Source of the DNA: Euphorbia lathyris
Taxonomy: Eukaryota > Streptophyta > Magnoliopsida > Malpighiales > Euphorbiaceae
DNA: 64,000 nt
NCBI RefSeq assembly: GCF_963576675.1
Contig: NC_088916.1
Coordinates: 9,625,001-9,689,000 of the forward strand
Direction: 5' to 3'
Shown in pieces: positions 49,615-59,338 of this stretch. The position numbers were made by a program, and so were the translations under genes. The notes under the pieces were generated by a model. That model saw nothing but the letters and a program-made list of their open reading frames with translations. It ran no database searches and had not been told where the DNA came from. The number at the start of each line of letters is the position of its first letter. Position 1 is the stretch's first letter.

Positions 49615-49850
49615 TAATATGTAATTTTCTATTGCTAAGCCCAAAGTCAATATAATCCAGCTCAATAATCGGGCTTGAGTTTACCTGGCCTTGAGAGTTA
49701 CATTCAAAGCCCAATCCAACTTATCTAACATGGGGAAATTACATCAAAAAGTTAGATTTCAACTAATATTTACATTTATCAAAATCTTGTTTATGTAATT
49801 TTAAATCCTAACATACCAAAATAGATTTTTAAAAACCCAACAGATATATC

Positions 49851-51011
49851 TAGGGATGTAAACGGGACGGGGCGGGATGGAGAATGTATTTTCCATCTTC
49901 GTCCCCGACTAGTTGGGGATTCTTTATTTCCGTCCCCATGAGTTAAACGAGGACAAATTTGTCCCCATCCCCATCTCACGGGGAATCCTCGTGCCCATGG
50001 GGATCCCTATTCTCCGTTTACAGATGTTCCAAAACTTTTTTCATTATTTCTCATTCCTCGTTCCCCGCGGGGAATCACTGTTTATGTTTAAAAAAATAGT
50101 GATGCCTACCACTTTTATAATCAATAGCCAATAATATCAAGCATTAACGCTCATTCTTAAATTTTCCAAATTATACAACACTAAAAATTGAAAACAACTA
50201 ATCACCTAATTAAAATGTACTTAAATCATCCAAAAAAATCAATTATTACGAGAAATAGTTTGGAATCCCCCAACGGAGATTAACGGGGCAGGGGTGGGGA
50301 TCCCCACAGGTAGGGATGGCAATGGGTAGTATACCCGCGGGTACCCGACACTACCCGATCCTAATGGGACTATTTGTATCCTGTATAAAAAGGTATGAGA
50401 CGGGTATGAGATCAAAACCATTACCCATGAGGGTAATGGGACGGGTATGGGAATACCCCTAGGGTACTCGGTACCCGTTACCCGTCATAAATTTTTTATA
50501 TATTAATAAATATAATTGTTTTTTAGATGTAAGACGTGAGATTTGAACTCCAATCTTTTATTTTTTAACCATTAAATGATACTACTAAGCTATTTTATTC
50601 TAATTAATTAAGGTTCAATTTGTTCAATTTTTAAATAGATGATTTATTAAATTTATATTTTGTTAAATTTGTAATATTTTTGTTTTATTTATTGATTTTT
50701 AATGGGTAAGGATACTCGCGGGTATCCGCGAATTAAATGGAACGGGTATGGGATGCAAAAAGTATACTCGTTAGGGTAATGGGACGGATACGGGTAATTA
50801 AAAAATAAAAGGGTAAAGGTTTGGAATTGACATTACCCGCAGATACCCTACCCGTTGCCATCCCTACCCACAGGGCAAGAATACCTTTCCCCATCCCCAC
50901 CACATGGGACAAAACATCTCCATCCCATAGGGATTCTTATCGGAGATTCTTCGTCCTTGTCGGGACGTGTCACAAAAGGGGATGGGGATCCCCGCTCTAT
51001 TTACATCCCTA
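49851..51011. mobile_element. hAT-type MITE (outer) carrying a second hAT MITE
   Basis: Ends TAGGGATGTAAACGGGACGG and the complement of CGCTCTATTTACATCCCTA are inverted. Flanks GATATATC (49843-49850) and GATATGTT (51012-51019) match at 6 of 8. Subterminal CCCCATCCCC and GGGGATGGGG words are abundant. Without the insert it is about 600 bp. Confidence 0.85.
50311..50866. mobile_element. hAT-type MITE (inner), perfectly bounded
   Basis: Termini TAGGGATGGCAATGGGTA and the complement of CCCGTTGCCATCCCTA are inverted. A perfect 8-bp duplication CCCACAGG flanks it (50303-50310, 50867-50874) within the outer MITE. It has TACCCG/CGGGTA-rich subterminal repeats and an AT-rich core. Confidence 0.95.
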
Positions 51012-51019
51012 GATATGTT

Positions 51020-51651
51020 ATTTAGATAAATTTGTTTGATGCTATAAAACACTTGTAAATAATTTCCCAATCCTAACTATTGTAAAAGTGACCCGACAAA
51101 ACAATCTTGTATTCCCCACTATATATATATAACACGTAATATAAAAGCAGTTTTGTTTTGGGGCTAGAAATTGGGTTAATTGCAAAAAAAAACCCCACGT
51201 GGTTATACTGAGTTACAGATGAAAAACTATGGGTGTTGTTTTGTTAAAACGAGAATTGTGTTTGTTACTATTTACAAAACCAATGACGTTTACTACTAAT
51301 TTTACTATTAATGCCCTCAAAATAGAAAATTAAAAAAAAATTGATTATATTTTAAACAATTTTAATTCGTCAACCTTTTAGTTTTAGAGTCATTTAAGTG
51401 TTGTTTGGTAACAATGAAAAAGTTAATATTCAGAGAGAAAATTCCAAAAAAAAATGACGATTTTGGAAAAATAACGTGGTTTCATAATAAATATGATACT
51501 AAACAACTTTAATTCTTAAAACTTTTATTTTGATGTTGTGCACGTCTAAATTGACAATGTCACTTCTAAAAATCCTTGATTTTACAAATAGCACAAACAT
51601 AGTCATTGTTTTAACAATCATAGTTATTAATATGCAAATCAATGTAATCAC
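51020..51651. other. Intergenic with AT-rich repeat debris
   Basis: The segment starting GGGTTAATTGCAAAAAAAAACC at about 51173 resembles a MITE end, but no partner end was found. Nothing coding. Confidence 0.35.
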
Positions 51652-51654
51652 TAA

Positions 51655-52410
51655 GAGAGTGTTTGTTTCACCTTTTCGGAGGAGCGTTTAACGTTTCATT
51701 TCAAACCGCATGAAATATAACGTTTGGTTAGATTTATATAACGCAGCGTTTAGTATTTTCTCTAGAAACTGCAGCGTTCTGGAGCGTTTCACGAAAAACT
51801 CATATTTGGAGTTTTTCATAAACAGTTGTTTGTAGTTATTTATTATTGACAAAATTATCCTTCTTATTTCCGCAAAATATGTTTATTCTTTAACATTATT
51901 TATATTTCTACAACATAACTACCGGAAGAACAAAGTTTCATTGCGTCCAATAAACTTTTTATTTTTTTATATAGATTATTTTCATTAGTTTGTGTAACAC
52001 ATTTTTTTTATTTTATAATAGGATAAAGTGCAAAAATACCCCTAATATTTATAGTCAAGAGCAATTTTACCTTTAATGTCTAAAATTGTGCAATTGTACC
52101 TCTAATATTGGCAGACAAAAACAATATTACCCCTAACAATTGCACCATTTTAGACGTTAAGAGTAAAATTATTCCTAGTTGTAAACGTAATGAGCATTTT
52201 TTCACATTTTCCCTTTTATAATTTCATCGTTGATTAATTTAAAACATGTTCATTTTAGACATTTTAAATCCGAACAGCAACAGTTCAATATAATTTTACC
52301 AAACACTAGTAATTAAACATCTAACATCTACAGTTAACAGCTTACTGCAATTGCGAACAGCTAACAACAACCGAAACAGCTTTTAGCTAACAGCTGAACC
52401 AAGCATGCCC
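51655..52410. mobile_element. Harbinger-like MITE hosting another MITE
   Basis: The left end GAGAGTGTTTGTTTCACC and the right-end complement GGGCATGCTTGGTTCAGC are imperfect inverted repeats. TAA flanks both sides (51652-51654, 52411-52413). The interior has CAGCGTTTAG..GCAGCGTTCTGGAGCG words, and the family B MITE at 52020-52213 is inserted inside. Confidence 0.6.
52020..52213. mobile_element. Mutator-type MITE, family B copy 2 (short)
   Basis: It begins AGGATAAAGTGCAAAAATACC, as in copy 1, and ends CACATTTTCCC. A perfect 9-bp duplication TTTTATAAT flanks it (52011-52019, 52214-52222). Only the arms are present, so it is an internally deleted version. Confidence 0.8.
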
Positions 52411-52477
52411 TAAGTTTTGTTAATTAAGCCTTAGAAATTTTGAAAATATAGTTGTAATTATCTCAAAAATTAAATTA

Positions 52478-52992
52478 GGCTTAATACATCATTTGCACCT
52501 TAAACTTGTCCAAAAAGGTTAATTGGCTCTCTAAACTTTCAAAATATCCCGATAGCCCCCTCAATATGCATAACATGTAAAGTTAGTCTCTTGAATTTGT
52601 ATAAAATGTAATCAATTAATCAGTCAGTTGTTTAAAAAAAAGTTAGATGCATGTGGGAGATGTGTTGCATGTATCTTAGAATGTTATTACATAATTCACA
52701 GAATAGATTAAAACATATTAAAAATAAAGTTCTTACTTGCTCAACTGCAGAACGTGTCTTCTCTAATATTAGAACTGTATACCCCGACCTTACTCATTTT
52801 ACTTTTTTTTTAAAAGACGTATGCAATACGCCTTCTGCATTTAACATACATTTTTGCAATTGAGTAATTAATTGATTACATTTTATACAAGTTCATTAAA
52901 CTAATTGAACATTTTATATAAATTGATGGGACTATCGAGACACTTTAAAAGTTCAGGAGGCTAATTAAATTTTTTAGAATGATGTATTAAGG
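52478..52992. mobile_element. Mutator-type MITE, family A copy 2, right end disturbed
   Basis: It starts GGCTTAATACATCATTTGC and reaches GATGTATTAA on the right, but the expected terminal GCC is replaced by GGGTCCG, the start of another repeat. The left 9-mer ATTAAATTA recurs only at about 53170, past that repeat, which is consistent with a later insertion into its end. Confidence 0.75.
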
Positions 52993-53160
52993 GTCCGTTT
53001 ATTTTACTTATTGTTTGTTGTTGCTGTTACTGCTTTTGTAAAAATGTTATTTTTCAAGAGTAAAATGCAAATATGAACTCACTAATAAAACATCTAAAAC
53101 TTTCCTTTTAAAAGTGAAAAGATAAATAAGACCATGAAAATGAGTTACCAAACACTCGTA
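52991..53160. repeat. Short MITE-like repeat beginning GGGTCCGTTTATTTT
   Basis: The left end GGGTCCGTTTATTTTAC and the right-side GTTACCAAACACTCG are weakly inverted, and TAA precedes and follows it. The interior resembles 26222-26420 (CTGCTTTTGTAAAAATG, AAACATCTAAAACTTTCC). Confidence 0.45.
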
Positions 53161-53500
53161 AGCGTTAAATTAAATTAATGTAGTTCATAAATAAGGCACC
53201 GGCTTTCCATCATGCTGGATCACCCACAAAATAGGAAACATTGTGGGGTTGAATCTGGGAAATATATATTTAGAATATTTTGATTAATCTTATGATTAAT
53301 GGTGTCAAAAGCAGCATAATGTCGTTTCTATAGAAATTAAAGTAATTGTGTTGCAGCTGTTTCCCTTGTTCTTCTAATAATATAATTGTAGAAAAGTTTG
53401 TCTTAATTAAAACATGATTACTTCATTAGATTCATCCATTCTTTTCTAAAGAGTTTACAAGTGTTTCAAACACCTAAACTCCATCATGATATTCTCTTAA
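53161..53500. other. Intergenic, nothing recognised
   Basis: Spacer between MITEs; no coding signal. Confidence 0.35.
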
Positions 53501-53509
53501 TTTTTAAAA

Positions 53510-54030
53510 GGCTTAATACATCATTTGCCCCTCTCAATTTATCCAAAAAGGTTGATTGGCCCTCTGAACTTTCAAAGTGTTCCAATAGCACCCTAAACTT
53601 GCATAAAATATTCAATTAGCCTCCTGAACTTGAGTAAAATATAATCAATTGATCACGCGGTCGTAAAAAAATAAGTTAAATGCGGAAGATGTATTCCACG
53701 AGTCTTAAAAAAAAGTAAAACGACCAAAATCGGAGTATACTATTCTAATATTAGAGAAGACAAATTGTATAGTTGAGCAAGCAATAACTTCATTTTTAAT
53801 CTATTTTTTATTTATGTAATAACATTCTAAGATAAGTGGAATATATCTTTCGCATTTAACTTACTTTTTTTTTTACGACCGAGTGATCAATTGATTACAT
53901 TTTACGCAAGTTCAGGAGGCTAACTGAACATTTTATGCAAGTTCAGGAGGGCTGTCGAAACACTTTGAAAGTTCAGGGGGACCAATCAAGCTTTTTGGAC
54001 AAGTTCAAGGGGCAAATAATGTATTAAGCT
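53510..54030. mobile_element. Mutator-type MITE, family A copy 3
   Basis: It starts GGCTTAATACATCATTTGCC and ends AATGTATTAAGCT. A perfect 9-bp duplication TTTTTAAAA flanks it (53501-53509, 54031-54039). The central palindrome includes GATCAATTGATTACATTTTA. Confidence 0.93.
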
Positions 54031-54069
54031 TTTTTAAAAAGGAACACTTTCAGGGTTTTATTTTATAAT

Positions 54070-54535
54070 TAGGACTAAATTAATTTCTAAAAAGAAACAC
54101 TTCTATTTTTTTCGTATTTTTCACGTTTTTCCCTTGTTTTTCACATTTTCTGAATTTTCGAATTTGTTTACGTTTTAGCACATTTTCGTGTTATTCACGT
54201 TTTTTTTTCGTTTTTCCACGTTTTCACGGTTTTCATGTTTTGTTTTTTTCCGTTTTTTCACGTTCTTGTTTTTTTTTTATCAGTTTTTCATGTTTTCGTG
54301 TTTTTTCTTTTTTGTGTTTTTCGCATATTCATGCTTATCGCGTTTTTTGTGTTTTACGCATTTTCACGTTTTTCACATTTTTTCATTTTTTAGTGTTATT
54401 CACGTTTTTGCATGTTTTCGCGTTTGTTCACGCTTTCATCTTTTTCACATTTTTTCGTGTTTTTGTGTAACATTTTTCGTGTTTTCATATTTTTCGCAAT
54501 TGTTAACATTTTTCCCATTTTTTATTTTCGTTTTT
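54070..54535. repeat. T-rich simple-sequence tract with CACG/CGTG words
   Basis: About 450 bases are almost purely T with interspersed CACG, CGTG and CGCG, in a loose 8-12-base rhythm (TTTTTCACGTTTTTC, TTTTCGTGTTTTTT). The Phe-rich open frames across it are artefacts of composition. Strand asymmetry is extreme, with nearly all T on the plus strand. Confidence 0.8.
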
Positions 54536-55087
54536 AGAACATAAATTATGAATTTGCCAAAATTTATACGATTTGAGAAATTGGCTAGAGGATAATTTTG
54601 GAAATGATGGATGTTATTGATTAGAAATAGTTATTTCTACGTTGAATCAATGAATCTCTATTCTTTAATTTATGAAATACACATTCTATAGAATAGTTAT
54701 TCCACATACAAAAAAAGTTAAACCAAATATCGGAATGAGAATTCCACATGAATAACTATTCTATTCTCTCCTTATTCCCTTAATCAAACGAGCCCTTCGT
54801 GTTTTAAATTGGTAGAAGAAACTCTTTTAATTATGAGATAAAGTGTCAAAATACGTTATGAAAACTTCATTATAGAATTAAAGATAAATACTTTTTAAAT
54901 TTCGATAAAATATTTGGATTTTTTGTCCACATCGTACAAAACAAAACATAGTTTTTTTTATTGTTTTTATTCAAAAGCACAGTTCACGTGTATACATATG
55001 TTTGAGATCTTTTACTGATGAGTGATAAAATGTCGTATGTATGCAGTAGAGATGACAAAATTCAGGACTAAAAAGACTCGAGTAATA
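54536..55087. other. Intergenic, nothing recognised
   Basis: AT-rich. GAATGAGAATTCCACATG and CAAACGAGCCCTT words suggest further MITE debris without resolvable ends. Confidence 0.3.
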
Positions 55088-55623
55088 AATGTATAACTTT
55101 TACCTATGCCATATTTTGGTATACAACATTCATTTTTTCATATAAGAGTATATCACTTTATGGCTGACATCTCACTAAAGTATACAGCCATGAAAAATGG
55201 TTGATCAACTTTGATAACGACTTGGTCAATGTGACATATCATCAACTTTCGCTCTTTAAAAACTAAATATCACCCTGTCTATTATTAAATTATTTTTATA
55301 CCCTTAATCAAAATATTTCCCCCCTAATTCTCTCTCAAACCTTTTCTCCCATTTTATGTCTCCTCAAATTTATTTGTTTAATTAATTCTCTCTCCTCAAA
55401 TTTATTCTCTTTAACTCTCTTCTCTAATTTTGTTTCCCTAGTTTAGATCACGTTGACCAAGTTATTATCAGATCATGTTGACCAAGTTGTTATCATGATT
55501 GATCGGTTATTTTTTCCGGCTGTACACTTTAGTGGGTCACCTATAAAATGGTATACTTTTATGTGCAAAAATGAAGGTTGTACACTTAAGTGTGATATGA
55601 GGTAAAAGTTGTACAACTCGTAT
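55088..55623. repeat. Foldback repeat, arms of about 110 bp
   Basis: Left-arm words GTATAACTTTTACCTATG, AAGAGTATATCACTTTATGG and CTCACTAAAGTATACAGCC are matched on the right by GGTAAAAGTTGTACAAC, AAAATGGTATACTTTTATG and GGCTGTACACTTTAGTGGG. Inner halves also pair (TTGATAACGACTTGGTCAA with TTGACCAAGTTGTTATCA). No target duplication was identified. Non-coding. Confidence 0.7.
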
Positions 55624-55664
55624 GTAATTTACCCGAGAAGACACAAATGGTGAATTATTTCTCA

Positions 55665-55738
55665 AATTTACCCAACCTATCAATATTAATGGTAAAATTG
55701 CTCTTGGTTACTAACATTAGAGGTATTTGCACCTTATC
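55665..55738. repeat. Fragment of family B MITE
   Basis: TAAAATTGCTCTTGGTTACT and TTAGAGGTATTTGCACCTTA match the right end of the copy at 49019-49614. The left end is missing. Confidence 0.5.
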
Positions 55739-55749
55739 TTTTTTATTTA

Positions 55750-56267
55750 GGCTTAATACATCATTTGCCCCTTGAACTTGTCTAAAAAGCTTGATTAGGT
55801 TTCTGAACTTTCAAAGTGTCCCCATAGCTCCTTCAACTTGCATAAAATATTCAATTAGCCCTCTAAACTTAAGAAAAATGTAATCAATTGATCACTCGAT
55901 TGTAAAAAAAAAAAGTAAGTTAAATGCGAAAGATGTATTACACGAGTCTTAAAAAAAGTAAAACGACCAAATTTGAAGTATACGATTCTAATATTAGAGA
56001 AGATAAGTTGTATAGTTTTTTTTTTTTTTTTGAACCTAATAAGTTGTATAGTTGAGCAAGCCATAACTTCATTTTTAATCTATTTTTGAATTATGTAATA
56101 ACATTCTAAGATTGCGACCGAGTGATCAATTGATTACATTTTATGCAAGTTCAGTGGGCTAATTGAATATTTTATACAAATTGAGAGAACTATCGGGATA
56201 CTTTAAAAATTCAGAGGGACAATCAAACTTTTTGAACAAGTTCAGAGGGGAAATGATATATTAAGCC
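55750..56267. mobile_element. Mutator-type MITE, family A copy 4
   Basis: It starts GGCTTAATACATCATTTGCC and ends GATATATTAAGCC. A perfect 9-bp duplication TTTTATTTA flanks it (55741-55749, 56268-56276). A T-run at 56018-56031 interrupts one arm. Confidence 0.93.
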
Positions 56268-56276
56268 TTTTATTTA

Positions 56277-56788
56277 TTAAAATATCAACATCGTAGCATG
56301 TTTTCTTCTTCCAATATTTTAACAAGCAAAAAAAAAAATATATTAGGTTTGAAAGCTATTAGCGAAAGAAAATAGTAAACATAATTAGACATAAATATAG
56401 GTGGAAAATTCCAAACAAATTAGGCTAAAAAAACTATACGGGCAAGGTGAAAATTACACAGAAATTCATCTTTTAAAAACAATTTACAACTATATCAAGT
56501 TATAATTTTGAATTATATTAAATTAGTAAAATCAGTACTTTTAATATATTTTAAGGATTGGAATTTATAAATTAGAAGTCTAAAATATATTTTCTATGAT
56601 CTATGAATTGGAGTCTAGAATTTTTAAATTATGGTGTAAAATCATAATATATAAAGAATAATTACATATTAAGAATTAAGTTTGGTTATATGATTTAATT
56701 GTAATTTTGTACTTTTTTTTTTTTTGACAACAATTGTAATTTTGTACTTAATTATGATATTCATGTATTTGATCCAAAATTTTACTAT
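56277..56788. other. Intergenic, nothing recognised
   Basis: AT-rich spacer with no coding or repeat signal. Confidence 0.35.
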
Positions 56789-56796
56789 GAGAAAGT

Positions 56797-58683
56797 CAGG
56801 GCCGGCTCTAGGGGCATCCGGTACAGGAGGCCGCCTAGGATCTCCGATTTATGGGGGTCTCTGATCAGAAACTTTTTTTAAAATTTGATAATTATTAAGA
56901 TTGCGTAGACTTGAATTTATAACAAAATACAGTGGTAGCTTGAACGGTAAATATATAGTGAAGTTGTTTGAGAGGGTGAAAGTTCGATCTTTATATTTTG
57001 GTTTTCATTTTCTTTAATTCCTGATTTTCTTTCTTATTATTATATAAAGTCAGTTTCTCTTTATTTTTTATATATGTTTTGTTTTTGTTTTCATTATTTT
57101 CATTATTATGGTTATTAATATTATATAATTTTAATAATTATCTTTTTATAATCTTAATTTTTCCTTAAACCAAAATATTAATATATATTCAATCTAAATT
57201 GACTAATATATATTGATTTACTTGTTATAATATATTTTATAACACAATTAATTTTCACTAAATTGCTTATACTATTGAGTGTATATTTTGGTTCTCATTT
57301 TCTTTTATTCCTGATTTTCTTTCTGATTATTATATAAAATTTGTTTTTTTTTTTTTTTTTTTTTTTGTAAGAAGGGAAGAAAAAAAACAAACAAACAAAA
57401 ACCTAACCCGGGATCAGTCTATGAAGACTGACCCCAATCCTATCCTCAAGAAGAGAAGGTAACAGAAAAGAAGGAGGAACGGAAAGGGTAGAAACACCTA
57501 ACATCCCCCCATGCCCAGCAGCTGCCAAGCGATCCGCCACACGGTTTTGCTCCCTATAAATATGGGAGAAGGTAAGAGAATCGAAGGCAGGACGAAGTCT
57601 CAAGATGGCTTTAATGAGATTCTGACTCTTAAGACAAACATCATGTCTATCCGAAATCCTGTTGATAGCCTCCAAATTGTCAGACTCCACCGAAAGTCTT
57701 TTAACACCCATGCGAATGGCGAGTTTAATGCCAGACAAGATCCCCCAGAGCTCCGCAGTAAAGGAGGAGCCCGTAAAATTTGTTTCTCTTTATTTTTCAT
57801 ATATGTTTTGTTTTTATTTTTATTTTTATTATTATGATTATTAATATTAAATAATTTTAATAATTATTTTTTATATAATCTTAATTTTTTCCTTAAACCA
57901 AAATATTAATATATATATACAGTCTAAAATGACTAATATATATTGATTTACTTGTTACAATGTATTTTAGAACACAATTAATTTTCACTAATTTACTTAT
58001 ATTATTGAGTTAATTACATACCAACATGTATCGATCAAATTTTTTTATGGTGAGTATTTTTACAAAATCAAAATGAAAATTATAATTTAGTAGGACAACA
58101 ATTTATAAGAAGGCCTAAATATTTATAGACCACTGCAAATCATTTCTCATCCTTAAAAATAATATGTGTATTTTTTGTAGTCTTATATGGGTTGGGCTCG
58201 GTATTTGAGTTTTTTGACGTGATTTAATAAAAAATGATTTTTTTTCTAATATAATATATTGAGTTAATTACGTAACACATCAACCTGTATGGATAAAAAA
58301 AAATTATGCTGAGTATTTTTACATATTCAAAATGAAAATTATAATCTAGTAGGATAATAATTCAGCCCAAATGTTTATGGACCGGCTCTGAGCATATGTC
58401 AGGAGTGCGACCGCCTAGGGCCTCAACCAAAAGGGGGCCAAATTGTTTTTTACTGTATATATAGTAATTTTTTTAAATGTACTTATAATACTCATTCATA
58501 TCTAGAAAATGATCAAATTATATGATATTTTAGGTCTAAAATAGGTCCAAATTTCTATTTTAAACTTTTAAGTATAAGTTTTTTTTTTTATTAAGAGATT
58601 CTTTATCTCTTTTTCCACCTAAGGCCATAAAAATATTACAACCGACCCTACCTAGAGCTTCTAAAATACTGGAGCCGGTCCTG
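56797..58683. mobile_element. 1.9-kb hAT-like element with internal tandem repeats
   Basis: Ends CAGGGCCGGCTC and GAGCCGGTCCTG are inverted. A perfect 8-bp duplication GAGAAAGT flanks it (56789-56796, 58684-58691). The interior holds two tandem copies of a unit of about 290 bp (56992-57280 and 57281-58010, the second split by a LINE fragment). It also holds a second repeated block (about 58005-58131 and 58255-58383) and further CCGGCTC/GGGCC motifs near 58380 and 58620. No transposase is encoded. Confidence 0.85.
57347..57773 (-). mobile_element. LINE 3' fragment with RNase H domain
   Basis: On the minus strand a reading frame (from about 57772 to the TAG-type stop at 57403) encodes the C-terminal part of a plant RNase H domain (RVT_3 type): SSFTAELWGI, VESDNLEAI and the end HIYREQNRVADRLAAAGH, where the conserved Asp lies in ADRLA. 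A poly(A) tail follows (plus-strand T run to about 57366). The 12-bp direct repeat TAAAATTTGTTT flanks it (57335-57346, 57774-57785). It is a severely 5'-truncated LINE of the L1 type inserted in the hAT-like element. Confidence 0.85.
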
Positions 58684-58691
58684 GAGAAAGT

Positions 58692-59122
58692 TACAGGAGT
58701 TGCAATCTCTTTCTAATTTATAAGGAAATAACAATGACAATCTCTCTTGAAATATAAGTGAAACAATATTTTAACAATGTTTCTTCCTTTTATGTTAAAA
58801 AAAACAAATGATTATGCATGAATGTCTACATAAACTAATTAATCCACCCATCTCTCACTCCCATTTAAAGATTTGATTAAGGATCCTTCAATTTTCACAC
58901 CATTGTTCTTCTTTCCCATTCATGATGCTTATCCATGTGCTAGGATATTAGAAGATCCACGTCAAATAAACTTCATAGTGTTGACCAAATTTGTTAAGTT
59001 TTCTTTGGGTGTCGTTAAACATAGCTCTAATTTCCCACCTTTAGCCATCCGAAAGGACGAAAATGCTCTTTCAAGTGTTGGGGGTGAGAAAAGAGGTTAT
59101 TTTTTCCTCTCCCGGTACACGG
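58692..59122. other. Left flank of the Mutator-like locus
   Basis: Mostly AT-rich. AGGACGAAAATGCTCTTTCA at about 59052-59071 resembles a MULE terminal-repeat sequence, but no partner was found on the right, so the element's true end is undetermined. Confidence 0.35.
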
Positions 59123-59205
59123 GCGTGAGGCTATTACGCCTCACCACAAGGTGAGGCGTATGTATATTACGCTTCACCTTGTGGTGAGGCGTAATAGCCT
59201 CACGC
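59123..59205. repeat. GC-rich nested palindrome 3' of the Mutator-like gene
   Basis: A 38-base arm (59123-59160) and its complement (59168-59205) pair with one mismatch around a 7-base loop. Each arm is itself palindromic around GCCTCACC..GGTGAGGC. The core word GGCGTGAGGCTATTACGCC resembles that of the palindrome at 62169-62289 (GGCGTGTGAACATTGCGCC). Confidence 0.9.
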
Positions 59206-59338
59206 ACCTCGTTTTTTTAACAGCATAATTTGAATTAAAACACGTAACAATAATATAAGTGGATAAATAAATTAACTACTCTAGAAAGATTCATAAAGTA
59301 TTTAATATTGTCAATTAAAACACATAAATTCATTAACA

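Noticed and set aside
54188..54544. 118-codon Phe-rich frame, superficially membrane-protein-like
   Set aside because: Pure consequence of the T-rich simple tract.
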